Below are positions 15,058 through 22,565 of a stretch of 22,822 nt of DNA, piece after piece (the stretch's first letter is position 1; each line of letters starts with the position of its first letter). Below the pieces are notes generated by a model, which had not been told where the DNA came from, did no database searches, and saw only the letters and a list, made by a program, of their open reading frames with translations. The position numbers and the translations under genes were made by a program. Source of the stretch: Chitinophagales bacterium (GTDB lineage Bacteria; Bacteroidota; Bacteroidia; Chitinophagales; Chitinophagaceae); contig JANXYS010000539.1 in assembly GCA_025355935.1 (NCBI GenBank), positions 1-22,822 of the forward strand. Direction: 5' to 3'.

Positions 15058-16184
15058 TTACCCTTAATCATGAAAACATAATCTTCAAGTTTCTTAATTT
15101 GAGCTTCCCGGCTAAGGCCACGCAAGCCCTGGTTAGAAGAAATTTTGATATCTCCATAGTCCTTCATTTTCTTTACCTCATCAACTGCACGGTAAATATT
15201 TGATGACTTGATAGCAAACACGACGCCGTCAGCATTTGTTTCGGTGCTCGTGATAATACCGACCAAATCACCATTTTTAGTGATTACAGGAGATCCACTG
15301 TTTCCTTCATTTGCAGGGGTACTTAACTGGCAGTAAATAGTATCCATCTGGTAACCATTCTTTGCACTTACATACCCTTCACCATAAACAATTTCTTGCT
15401 TAGGAAAGCCCAGCATGAAAACCTGCTCACCAAGATCGGCGTTTCTTCTCCGGATCGGATAAGGAAGCGTTGGAAGCTTTTTAAAATCATTATCAGTGAT
15501 CTTGAGGATGGCAATGTCACTTAATTTATCAAAATAAACGGTTATCGCTGAGAACTGTTCTCCTTTATTATTTTCAACAATTAGCTTATTTTTCGCTTCG
15601 TCAACTACGTGAGAGTTTGTTACTATGTAATTATTATTTGCATCAATAAGAAAACCCGTAGCGCGAAACTTAGAGAGAATTTTCTCTTTTAACACCCCCG
15701 AGTTTGCAGTTGCTGCCGTAGTGGCTGCCAGGCGGTCAAGCTTAGTTTCTATCTTATTGATGTTATTATCCTGCTCATTTATTTTTTCAACAAGCGGCTT
15801 AATATTACTGTCTTTTCCGTGATTGCTAACTGTTGATACTACAGAAGCGATAAAGATGGAAACCACACCGGCTATCGATGCGGCTACCGCGGTAATTCTT
15901 TGGTATTTTTTCCAGAGTTGTACAATTTTCGCCCTTCCCCTCACAGGATCTTTGGAGATAAATCCTTCTGCCACCAGCCCCGATTCTACTTCGTTAACGG
16001 CATGTTTAAAGCTCCTGAATTTGCCGAAATTTCCCAACTCATTCAGGAAAAAGATTTGTTCTACAACGGCCTGGTCAAGTTCAGGATTATTTTTCCTGAG
16101 GTCTTCAAAATATATTTTTTCCTGCGCCGACATTTCGCCGTTCACAAACCTCTCTACGGCATCTATAAGTAAAATATCTTCCAT
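15054..16184 (-). CDS. membrane-anchored trypsin-like serine protease with anti-sigma-like N-terminus
   Basis: With the start at ATG 16184 the protein has 376 residues. Residues 8-36 (DAVERFVNGEMSAQEK...NNPEL) resemble the cytoplasmic sigma-binding segment of Bacteroidota anti-sigma factors, but without zinc-binding His/Cys. A single membrane helix (about 97-119) follows Lys/Arg residues, placing the rest outside the cytoplasm. Then come a coiled-coil-like stretch (about 128-155) and a trypsin/HtrA-like domain with the triad His192 (TNSHVV), Asp223 (SDIAILK) and Ser296 (EGNSGSPV). No PDZ domain is seen. The ATG is one base after the sigma gene's stop, implying translational coupling. A role as membrane-bound regulator of that sigma factor is an inference. 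Confidence 0.85.
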   Translation of the reverse strand: MEDILLIDAVERFVNGEMSAQEKIYFEDLRKNNPELDQAVVEQIFFLNELGNFGKFRSFKHAVNEVESGLVAEGFISKDPVRGRAKIVQLWKKYQRITAVAASIAGVVSIFIASVVSTVSNHGKDSNIKPLVEKINEQDNNINKIETKLDRLAATTAATANSGVLKEKILSKFRATGFLIDANNNYIVTNSHVVDEAKNKLIVENNKGEQFSAITVYFDKLSDIAILKITDNDFKKLPTLPYPIRRRNADLGEQVFMLGFPKQEIVYGEGYVSAKNGYQMDTIYCQLSTPANEGNSGSPVITKNGDLVGIITSTETNADGVVFAIKSSNIYRAVDEVKKMKDYGDIKISSNQGLRGLSREAQIKKLEDYVFMIKGN

Positions 16185-16185
16185 A

Positions 16186-16752
16186 TTAGTCCCCATTTTT
16201 ATATTGAGCAAAAAACAATTTCTTAAGCCTCACCAAACATTTATATTTCTGAGTTTTCGCATTGTCAGCATTCGTATACCCAAAACTTGTTGCTATTTCC
16301 TGCATATGCTTCATCTGGATATAATATGCTTCCAGCAAACTTTTACACGGCTCTCCAATTTTACTCATCGCATTTTCCATGAGAGTAAAATCGTTCTGCT
16401 TTTTCAGGTGATTTTCAATTTCCTCTTCGACAGGAACAGTTTCCTCAATACTGTCAGTTTGCACGGTAAACCGGTTGTGTTGCTGTAGTTTTTTTAACCA
16501 CAATCGTTTACAAATTGAATATATAAACGTTTTTAACTGGCAGTTGAGAGCAAAGTCATCCAGTTTGGCCTTTTCATACAGCACAATCATCGCTTCCTGG
16601 AATATATCTGCCGCGTCATCCGCTGTTCCACTGTTATTGATCACCAGGGATTTAATCATGTTATAATGATCCCTGTATATTCGTTCTATTGAAGTTTTAT
16701 CTTCATCAGCAAGTCCTTTCAGTAGTATCTTCTCTTGATCTAAACTATTCAC
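16186..16752 (-). CDS. ECF-type RNA polymerase sigma-70 factor
   Basis: A 188-residue sigma factor with only regions 2 and 4. Region 2 (about 22-93) includes ADIFQEAMIVLYEKAK and the region 2.3-2.4-like LKTFIYSICKRLWLKKL. Region 4 (about 124-182) has a helix-turn-helix around MQEIATSFGYTNADNAKTQKYKCLVRL. The start is GTG at 16752: a stop codon lies just upstream in frame, and the next ATG (codon 32) would cut into region 2. It is followed by the anti-sigma-like protease gene one base later and is divergent from the small lipoprotein gene across 139 bases. ECF factors often activate their own operon, but no -35/-10 pair could be identified by eye. Confidence 0.9.
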   Translation of the reverse strand: MNSLDQEKILLKGLADEDKTSIERIYRDHYNMIKSLVINNSGTADDAADIFQEAMIVLYEKAKLDDFALNCQLKTFIYSICKRLWLKKLQQHNRFTVQTDSIEETVPVEEEIENHLKKQNDFTLMENAMSKIGEPCKSLLEAYYIQMKHMQEIATSFGYTNADNAKTQKYKCLVRLKKLFFAQYKNGD

Positions 16753-16891
16753 CCGTGTTTATATTAATACTTTATTATGCATTTAGTAACCCAAAGCAAC
16801 GAAAAAAAAAGTTTTAAAAAAAGTCGGGTTACCTTTTCCCACATTCCGTATTAATAGGAAATTATAATTTTTAAACATTAAAAAACCAACA

Positions 16892-17092
16892 ATGAAAAAA
16901 TTCTTAGCAGTTGCAGTTATCGCAGCATCTTTCGTAGCTTGTAACGACGCAGACAAAAAAGTTGAAGAAAACAAAACTTCTGATACAACTACTGTTGTTA
17001 CTCCAGCTACAGCTAAAGCTGACACTGCACTAGTAGTTAGAGATACTACTGTTAAAATGACAACTACAGTTGATACTGTTAAAAAGCACTAA
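16892..17092 (+). CDS. small acidic Thr/Val-rich lipoprotein
   Basis: A 66-residue protein with a clear type II signal peptide (MKKFLAVAVIAASFVAC; lipid-modified Cys17). The mature part is only 50 residues, without Trp, Tyr or Phe and with no predicted fold, rich in Thr, Val, Asp and Lys (TTTVV, DTTVKMTTTVDTVKK). Acidic residues right after the cysteine (CNDAD) recall the surface-export signal of Bacteroidota lipoproteins; that is an inference. Codons are unusually uniform (GCA/GCT, GTT, ACT, AAA), which may reflect high expression. It is divergent from the ECF sigma gene and has its own strong terminator. Family and function are unknown. Confidence 0.75.
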   Translation: MKKFLAVAVIAASFVACNDADKKVEENKTSDTTTVVTPATAKADTALVVRDTTVKMTTTVDTVKKH

Positions 17093-17152
17093 TTAACAAT
17101 TAGTAGCCCCGTCAGCTATCGATTGAAAAATTTATACATGGCAGGCAATCGT

Positions 17153-17184
17153 AAAAGCCCACTGATATTTTCAGTGGGCTTTTT
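17153..17184 (+). terminator. terminator of the small lipoprotein gene
   Basis: A perfect 13-base stem AAAAGCCCACTGA / TCAGTGGGCTTTT (17153-17165 / 17171-17183) with a TATTT loop and a T tail. It insulates the downstream aromatic amino-acid operon. Confidence 0.92.
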
Positions 17185-17241
17185 AATTGATAATTTTATT
17201 TTTTAATCTGACAGTTTGTATTTAGTTTCGCAATCGATAAA

Positions 17242-17322
17242 ATGATTCAAACAACAACATACAACCACCAGACTTATTTTTACTTTTATTTTAGTAAGAA
17301 GCCGGGTGCTTTATGTAACTGA
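17242..17322 (+). CDS. Phe/Tyr-rich leader peptide of the pheA operon
   Basis: A 26-codon frame, ATG 17242 to TGA 17320-17322. Residues 11-17 read TYFYFYF: six consecutive alternating Tyr and Phe codons (17275-17292), with one more Tyr at position 7, so 7 of 26 residues are the two end products of the operon. The frame stops 83 bases before pheA and is directly followed by an antiterminator/terminator pair. No function beyond translation is expected. A weak promoter candidate (TTG at 17187, ACAGTTTG at 17211-17218) lies just upstream. No strong Shine-Dalgarno sequence is seen, which is usual in Bacteroidota. Confidence 0.85.
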   Translation: MIQTTTYNHQTYFYFYFSKKPGALCN

Positions 17323-17359
17323 ATAGAAAATAAACAGATTTACATATCAAGTCCCGGCT
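17300..17359 (+). promoter_or_regulatory. antiterminator of the pheA-operon attenuator
   Basis: AGCCGGG (17300-17306), inside the leader-peptide frame just after the Tyr/Phe run, is perfectly complementary to CCCGGCT (17353-17359), the left arm of the terminator. The helix continues inward: TATGTAA-CTG (17312-17321) pairs with CAG-AT-TTACATA (17335-17346) with a two-base bulge, leaving a 13-base A-rich loop. A ribosome stalled early on the Tyr/Phe codons leaves this structure free to form. A ribosome reaching the stop codon at 17320 would sit on its left half and disrupt it, allowing the terminator to fold. Confidence 0.75.
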
Positions 17360-17377
17360 CTAAAGGCCGGGATTTTT
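17352..17377 (+). terminator. attenuator terminator before pheA
   Basis: TCCCGGC / GCCGGGA (17352-17358 / 17366-17372), a 7-base GC-rich stem with loop TCTAAAG, followed by TTTTT (17373-17377). It lies between the leader peptide and pheA, with no other gene to terminate. Its left arm is also the right arm of the antiterminator, so the two structures exclude each other. Confidence 0.85.
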
Positions 17378-17405
17378 GTTATAAAACGGTATCAAAAAAA
17401 CACAG

Positions 17406-18245
17406 ATGATGATTAATAGGTTGGGAGTTGCGATACAAGGTTTTGAAGGAAGTTTTCACCAGGTTGCTGCGCGGAAGTTCTTCGGCAAATCTACGGAAGT
17501 AGTTTGTTGCACAACTTTCAGAGAGCTCATGAAATCAGCTGCAGATCGGCAAAAGACGACCGCAGCAGTAATGGCAATAGAAAACTCAATTGCAGGGAGT
17601 ATTCTTGCAAACTACAACCTTTTGCAAAAGTCCAACCTGAGAATAGTGGGGGAAGTATATCTGCAGATTAATCAAAATTTGCTTGTTAATCCAGGAATTT
17701 CCCTGGAGGACATAAGAGAAGTTCATTCGCACCCAATGGCCATCCAGCAATGCCTCGGCTTTCTTGATAAGTACAACTGGAAACTTGTAGAAACAGAAGA
17801 TACAGCACTGAGTGCTAAACATATCCATCAACACCGGAGTAAGCATATAGCAGCGATCGCAAGTAAACTGGCTGCTGAACTTTTCTCCCTGGACGTACTT
17901 GCTCCAAACATCCATACACAAAAAACGAATTATACCCGTTTCCTGGTGCTAAAAAGAGAACCAGAAGTTTTCGACATTGATCTGGCAGACAAGGCCTCTG
18001 TAAATTTTACAACAGATCACAAAAGAGGAAGCCTGGCAAAAGTGTTACAGGCTATTGCCGACGAAGGAATAAATCTTAGCAAACTCCAGTCGTTTCCTAT
18101 ACCAGGCACAAAATTCAAGTATTCATTTCACGCAGATATGGAATTTGAGGATACGTCCCAGTTTTATAAGGTCGTAAAAAAGTTAACAGCCATAACCAAC
18201 GAATGCAAAGTTTACGGGTTATATAAAAATGGCCAACTTTCTTAG
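17406..18245 (+). CDS. pheA: prephenate dehydratase (monofunctional, ACT-regulated)
   Basis: Converts prephenate to phenylpyruvate, the committed step to phenylalanine; cytoplasmic. Residues ~5-181 are the catalytic domain: GFEGSF (12-17), AIENSIAGSI (57-66), HSHPMAIQQC (107-116) and NYTRFLVL (175-182), which holds the catalytic Thr-Arg-Phe triad. Residues ~198-275 are an ACT domain (GSLAKVLQAIADEGINLSKLQSFP) that in the family binds phenylalanine for feedback inhibition. The usual ESRP motif reads QSFP here, as in Bacteroidota forms I recall. No chorismate mutase domain is attached; that activity is supplied by the DAHP synthase fusion downstream. ATG 17406 or 17409 could be the start. First structural gene of the operon, directly behind the attenuator. 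Confidence 0.95.
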   Translation: MMINRLGVAIQGFEGSFHQVAARKFFGKSTEVVCCTTFRELMKSAADRQKTTAAVMAIENSIAGSILANYNLLQKSNLRIVGEVYLQINQNLLVNPGISLEDIREVHSHPMAIQQCLGFLDKYNWKLVETEDTALSAKHIHQHRSKHIAAIASKLAAELFSLDVLAPNIHTQKTNYTRFLVLKREPEVFDIDLADKASVNFTTDHKRGSLAKVLQAIADEGINLSKLQSFPIPGTKFKYSFHADMEFEDTSQFYKVVKKLTAITNECKVYGLYKNGQLS

Positions 18246-18269
18246 TTCCTGTTATATTAATTTATTAAA

Positions 18270-19460
18270 ATGCAAACAGCAAAACGACTTGAATCCATCA
18301 ATGAATATTATTTTTCGCAAAAATTGCGTGAGATTGATTTATTGAATAGAGCGGGTAAAAATGTCATAAACCTGGGAATAGGGAGCCCGGATCTTCCGCC
18401 GCACCCTGATGTTATTGCAACCCTCAACACTGAAAGTGTTAAGCCTTCAACTCATGGATACCAGAACTATAAAGGTAGCCCCATCCTTCGGAATGCGATA
18501 GCCGATTGGTATGCAAAATGGTATCATGTGGATCTTGATCCTGATACCGAAATCCTGCCGTTGATTGGCAGTAAAGAAGGTATCATGCACATATGTATGA
18601 CATATCTTGAGGAAGGAAGCATCGCTCTTATTCCTAACCCGGGCTACCCAACTTACAAAAGTGCCATTGCACTGGCCGGAGGGATGGCCATTGAATATGA
18701 TTTAACACCCGAAAATGACTGGTATCCGGATTATCGAAATCTTGCTGAAATAGTTGGCCGGTACAAGGCGGGAAGAGTACTGATGTTTGTAAACTACCCT
18801 CACATGCCTACTGGTCAGCTTCCTCAAAAGGCGAAAATGCAAGAATTAATTCGGTTTGCAACAGAGCATAACATCTTGTTGGTTCATGATAATCCTTACA
18901 GTTTTATTTTGAATGACGAACCCATGAGCCTGCTAAGCTTTCACGGCGCGAAAGATGTGGTCATTGAATTGAATTCTCTGAGTAAAAGTCATAATATGGC
19001 GGGTTGGAGAGTAGGGATGATGTGTGCAACTAAAGAAAGAATTAATGAGGTATTAAAATTTAAAAGTAATATGGATAGTGGAATGTTTCTTCCTTTGCAA
19101 CTTGCAGCTGCTACTGCCCTGGCACTTGGTGAGGAATGGCATAAAGCTGTAAACGATATCTATTCAGCCAGGCAAAGAAAGGTTTTTGAACTTCTTGATC
19201 TTTTGGGCTGCCGTTATAATCAAGCGCAGGCAGGGCTTTTCGTATGGGCCGCTATACCGACAGGATATCACGACGGCTACGCTCTATCAGATGCTGTCCT
19301 CGAAAGAGCATCAGTATTTATAACTCCTGGCGGAATTTTTGGAAACAGTGGCTCGCAGTATGTACGCGTTAGTTTGTGTGCAACGGAGGATAAAATAACT
19401 GAAGCAATAGAACGCTTAAAAATAAGCGGGCTTTTTTTGGGTTTTAAAAAGATGGTATGA
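18270..19460 (+). CDS. PLP-dependent class I/II aminotransferase (probable aromatic aminotransferase)
   Basis: Fold-type I aminotransferase of 396 residues. It has INLGIGSPDLPPHP (33-46), PNPGYPTY (122-129), NYPHMPTG (175-182), the Asp-x-x-Tyr pair DNPY (207-210) and the PLP lysine in SLSKSHNMAGWRVG (Lys239), plus a C-terminal Arg in YVRVSLC. It lies 24 bases after pheA and overlaps tyrA by four bases, so it most likely transaminates phenylpyruvate and 4-hydroxyphenylpyruvate to Phe and Tyr. That substrate choice is inferred from context. The sequence alone would also allow an aspartate- or LL-diaminopimelate-type aminotransferase. Confidence 0.9.
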   Translation: MQTAKRLESINEYYFSQKLREIDLLNRAGKNVINLGIGSPDLPPHPDVIATLNTESVKPSTHGYQNYKGSPILRNAIADWYAKWYHVDLDPDTEILPLIGSKEGIMHICMTYLEEGSIALIPNPGYPTYKSAIALAGGMAIEYDLTPENDWYPDYRNLAEIVGRYKAGRVLMFVNYPHMPTGQLPQKAKMQELIRFATEHNILLVHDNPYSFILNDEPMSLLSFHGAKDVVIELNSLSKSHNMAGWRVGMMCATKERINEVLKFKSNMDSGMFLPLQLAAATALALGEEWHKAVNDIYSARQRKVFELLDLLGCRYNQAQAGLFVWAAIPTGYHDGYALSDAVLERASVFITPGGIFGNSGSQYVRVSLCATEDKITEAIERLKISGLFLGFKKMV

Positions 19461-20365
19461 ACACAAAGACAGATTCGCAAGAGAACATAAATAGCAATCC
19501 AGAAAACGGTCCTCAACCTGGCAAAGTTAGAGTTGCAATAGTTGGCGTCGGTCTTATAGGAGGGTCGATGGCACTTGCCCTCACAGGTTCTAAGATGGCG
19601 GGTAAAGTAGTTGGAGTCGATTCAAATCAAATCCATGCTGATACTGCATTGCAATTAAAACTTGTTGAAGAAATACTTCCGCTTGAAGAGGCCGTCATGC
19701 AGTCTGATGTAGTCATTTTAGCGGTTCCTGTAAATATTGCGGAGAGATTACTTCCTGTGATAATGAACCTTGTTAGCAAACAGGTAGTGCTCGATGTGGG
19801 GTCAACTAAAAGTGCTATTTGTGTTCTTGCACAATCAGGAAAAAGTCCTGGTCGATTTGTGGCTACACATCCCATGTGGGGTACTGAGTTTAGTGGCCCT
19901 GGAGCTGCGGTTCGTGGGGCGTTCCAGGGTAAAGCCGTGGTTATATGTGACGGAGAAAAAAGTGATGCCGATGCCGTTGCAACAGTTGAGAGTATCTATG
20001 GGTTTCTGGGGATGCACATCATCTACATGAATTCCTCGGCACATGACATTCATGCAGCATACATAAGCCATATTTCACACATCTCATCATTCGCGCTCGC
20101 AAATACAGTACTGGAAAAGGAAAAAGAAGATGACAAAATATTTGAACTAGCCAGTGGTGGTTTTGAAAGTACGGTTCGGCTTGCTAAAAGTAATATAGAA
20201 ACCTGGGTTCCGGTATTCAGGCAAAACAAAGAAAATGTACTTGATGTGTTAAATGAACATATTGCCCAGCTACGAAAATTTAAAAGTTGCCTTGAGAAGG
20301 ACAATTTCGAATATCTCGGCGAGCTTATTCAGAATGCCAATAAAATAAGTCGAATTTTAAAATGA
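19457..20365 (+). CDS. tyrA: prephenate dehydrogenase
   Basis: NAD(P)-dependent oxidative decarboxylation of prephenate to 4-hydroxyphenylpyruvate, the tyrosine branch. The Rossmann motif VGVGLIGGS (29-37) is followed by GVDSN, VVILAVPV and LDVGSTKS, then the substrate-site segments THPMWGTEFSGP and the helical AAYISHISHISSFALANTVLE. At 302 residues it lacks the C-terminal ACT domain of some TyrA proteins. The first ~22 residues (Asn/Pro/Gln-rich) precede the Rossmann fold and look disordered, but no later start before the motif is available. Its ATG overlaps the aminotransferase stop (ATGA), indicating translational coupling. A 90-base gap follows before the next gene. Confidence 0.95.
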   Translation: MNTKTDSQENINSNPENGPQPGKVRVAIVGVGLIGGSMALALTGSKMAGKVVGVDSNQIHADTALQLKLVEEILPLEEAVMQSDVVILAVPVNIAERLLPVIMNLVSKQVVLDVGSTKSAICVLAQSGKSPGRFVATHPMWGTEFSGPGAAVRGAFQGKAVVICDGEKSDADAVATVESIYGFLGMHIIYMNSSAHDIHAAYISHISHISSFALANTVLEKEKEDDKIFELASGGFESTVRLAKSNIETWVPVFRQNKENVLDVLNEHIAQLRKFKSCLEKDNFEYLGELIQNANKISRILK

Positions 20366-20455
20366 TATTTTTTCGAAGGATTGTCAGCCATTAATGATAA
20401 AACCTTTCATGCACCTAAACAAACTATTTTTACAACTTAAAAGCATTCAATTATC

Positions 20456-21529
20456 ATGAACGAGAACATCAGAGAACTTTGGAATAAACGCCCAATTATA
20501 ATCAGTGGCCCTTGCAGTGCCGAAACTGAGGAGCAAGTATTAGAAACAGCTCAACGATTAGCCGCAACCGGAAAAGTAGATATGCTCCGGGCAGGTATTT
20601 GGAAACCGCGTACTAAGCCAGGGTTATTTGAAGGTATCGGCGTGAAAGGCTTACCGTGGTTGTTACAGGCAAAAAAACAAACAGGGTTGCCAACTACCGT
20701 TGAAGTTGCAACCGCCAAGCATGTACAGGATGCTTTGCAATTTGATGTGGATGTGTTGTGGATAGGCGCCCGCACTACGGTTAATCCTTTTAGCGTACAG
20801 GAAGTTGCGGATGCATTGCGTGGTGTTGATATTCCTGTGCTGGTAAAAAATCCTATTAACCCGGACCTGGAACTTTGGAGTGGTGCGATAGAAAGACTAC
20901 AAAAAGCCGGACTCACCGATGTGGGAATGATTCATCGCGGGTTTTCATCCTATGGTAATACGCAGTTCCGGAATGCTCCAATGTGGCATCTTCCAATTGA
21001 GATGAAAAGAAGGTTCCCGGAGATGCTGCTCGTTTGTGATCCATCACACATATGCGGGAACAGGACGATGCTGCAGGATGTATCGCAGAAGAGCATTGAT
21101 CTCGACTTCGGTGGCTTGATGATTGAAAGTCATATTGATCCTGATCATGCATGGAGTGATGCCAAGCAGCAAATTACCCCCGAGCGTCTGAGCGAGATGC
21201 TCGGTGATCTGGTCTGGAGGAAAGAAAATATTTCGACAGAGGAATTTATAACGGCATTGGCTACCCTAAGAGAGCAGATAAACCACATTGATGACGAGCT
21301 CCTTACTCTTATCGGACAGAGGATGAAGATTGCCGATAAGATCGGCCAGTATAAACGAGAAAACAATGTTACAATCCTGCAGACTAACAGGTGGAATGAA
21401 ATTCTTGATCGCGCAACAGCTAATGGCGCTGCACTCGGCTTAAGTAAAGAATTTATCATTCGTTATTTTGACGCTGTTCACCTCGAAAGTATTAGTCACC
21501 AGAACAAAATCATGTACGATAAACAGTAA
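20456..21529 (+). CDS. bifunctional DAHP synthase / chorismate mutase
   Basis: Fusion of a type I DAHP synthase (about 1-262; entry to the shikimate pathway from PEP and erythrose-4-phosphate) with a C-terminal AroQ-type chorismate mutase (about 265-357; chorismate to prephenate). The synthase half shows ISGPCSAE (16-23), RAGIWKPRTKPGLFEG, MIHRGFSSYG, CDPSHICGNR and ESHIDPDHAWSDAKQQITPE; Cys19, the HRGF His and the DPSH motif fit the metal and substrate site. The mutase half has LREQINHIDDELLTLIGQR and a downstream Lys/Arg-containing helix. This domain order is known in Bacteroidota, where the mutase domain also mediates allosteric inhibition by prephenate. It is six bases from aroB. Confidence 0.94.
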   Translation: MNENIRELWNKRPIIISGPCSAETEEQVLETAQRLAATGKVDMLRAGIWKPRTKPGLFEGIGVKGLPWLLQAKKQTGLPTTVEVATAKHVQDALQFDVDVLWIGARTTVNPFSVQEVADALRGVDIPVLVKNPINPDLELWSGAIERLQKAGLTDVGMIHRGFSSYGNTQFRNAPMWHLPIEMKRRFPEMLLVCDPSHICGNRTMLQDVSQKSIDLDFGGLMIESHIDPDHAWSDAKQQITPERLSEMLGDLVWRKENISTEEFITALATLREQINHIDDELLTLIGQRMKIADKIGQYKRENNVTILQTNRWNEILDRATANGAALGLSKEFIIRYFDAVHLESISHQNKIMYDKQ

Positions 21530-21535
21530 TCTTCT

Positions 21536-22564
21536 ATGGAGCAGCAAAGTTTTATTTTTTCACAACGGGAGGTTACTTATTTTTTTGGCAGATCTTTTTC
21601 CCATTTAATAGAGGGCTATGACAATTCGAAAATTGTAATTGTTACTGATGAAAATGTATTGAAACTCTATCAGCCATTATTTCAGGGGTTGAAAACTATC
21701 TCCATTGCGGCTGGTGAAGAACATAAAACCCAGCATACGGTAGATGGTATTATTTTGTCACTTTTAAATTTCCAGGCCGACAAAAATACTGTACTCATTG
21801 CGGTAGGTGGCGGTGTTGTAACTGATATGGGCGGGTACGCAGCTAGTATATTCAAACGTGGGATAAGACTGGTGCTTGTTCCAACTACAATTCTGGCAAT
21901 GGTCGATGCCTCTGTCGGGGGTAAAAATGGGGTAGATGTTGGCAACTATAAAAATATGGTTGGAACCATTTATCAGCCAGAAAATCTATTATTTGATTTT
22001 AGCTTTCTAAAAACTTTGCCGGAAAGTGAATGGATTAATGGTTTTGCTGAGGTAATTAAACATGCCTGTATTAAAGATGAAGGATTGTTTAAACACCTTG
22101 AAACTACGGCACTCAGCGACTTTATGGGGAATGACGACTTAATTACGGACCTAGTAGTAACTAACGTCGGCATTAAGACGGCAATTGTGCAGAAGGATGA
22201 GTTTGAAACGGGTGATCGGAAACTTCTCAATTTTGGTCATACCCTTGGCCACGCAGTAGAGAACCTTTACAAGCTTCCTCACGGCCATGCTGTAAGTATC
22301 GGTATGGTTGCGGCATGCAGCATATCAGAAAATCTGAATTTATTTCATCCGGAAGAAATGGCAAGAGTGATAAATCTTCTTACTAAATATAAGCTTCCGG
22401 TTAAACTTGATTTTGATTCGGAAAAAGTTTGGGAGATTCTCCTAATGGATAAGAAAAGATCTAATGATGAGATGAATTTTGTACTTCTTGACAAGATTGG
22501 CGCTGGCGTAATCAAATCAATTCCACTCCAGCAACTAAAAGGACTAATTCAGCAAACAATCTAA
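21536..22564 (+). CDS. aroB: 3-dehydroquinate synthase
   Basis: Second shikimate-pathway enzyme (DAHP to 3-dehydroquinate), NAD- and divalent-metal-dependent, cytoplasmic. The 342-residue product has GEEHKT (60-65), the NAD-binding GGGVVTDMGGYAAS (91-104), PTTILAMVDASVGGKNGVD (116-134) and KNMVGTIYQP. The metal ligands are Glu172 (FAEVIKH), His235 (NFGHTLGHA) and His251 (PHGHAVSIGM). The synthase/mutase gene ends six bases upstream and aroA starts one base downstream, so translation is probably coupled along the operon. Confidence 0.96.
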   Translation: MEQQSFIFSQREVTYFFGRSFSHLIEGYDNSKIVIVTDENVLKLYQPLFQGLKTISIAAGEEHKTQHTVDGIILSLLNFQADKNTVLIAVGGGVVTDMGGYAASIFKRGIRLVLVPTTILAMVDASVGGKNGVDVGNYKNMVGTIYQPENLLFDFSFLKTLPESEWINGFAEVIKHACIKDEGLFKHLETTALSDFMGNDDLITDLVVTNVGIKTAIVQKDEFETGDRKLLNFGHTLGHAVENLYKLPHGHAVSIGMVAACSISENLNLFHPEEMARVINLLTKYKLPVKLDFDSEKVWEILLMDKKRSNDEMNFVLLDKIGAGVIKSIPLQQLKGLIQQTI

Positions 22565-22565
22565 A

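Noticed and set aside
16185..16211. Longer protease start at 16211 (TTG) or 16196 (ATG)
   Set aside because: Both overlap the sigma coding end; ATG 16184, one base after the sigma stop, is the simplest coupled start. ATG 16196 cannot be fully excluded.
15823..16488. 221-residue plus-strand frame opposite the protease and sigma genes
   Set aside because: Antisense shadow; Phe/Ser/Leu-rich composition typical of reverse-frame noise.
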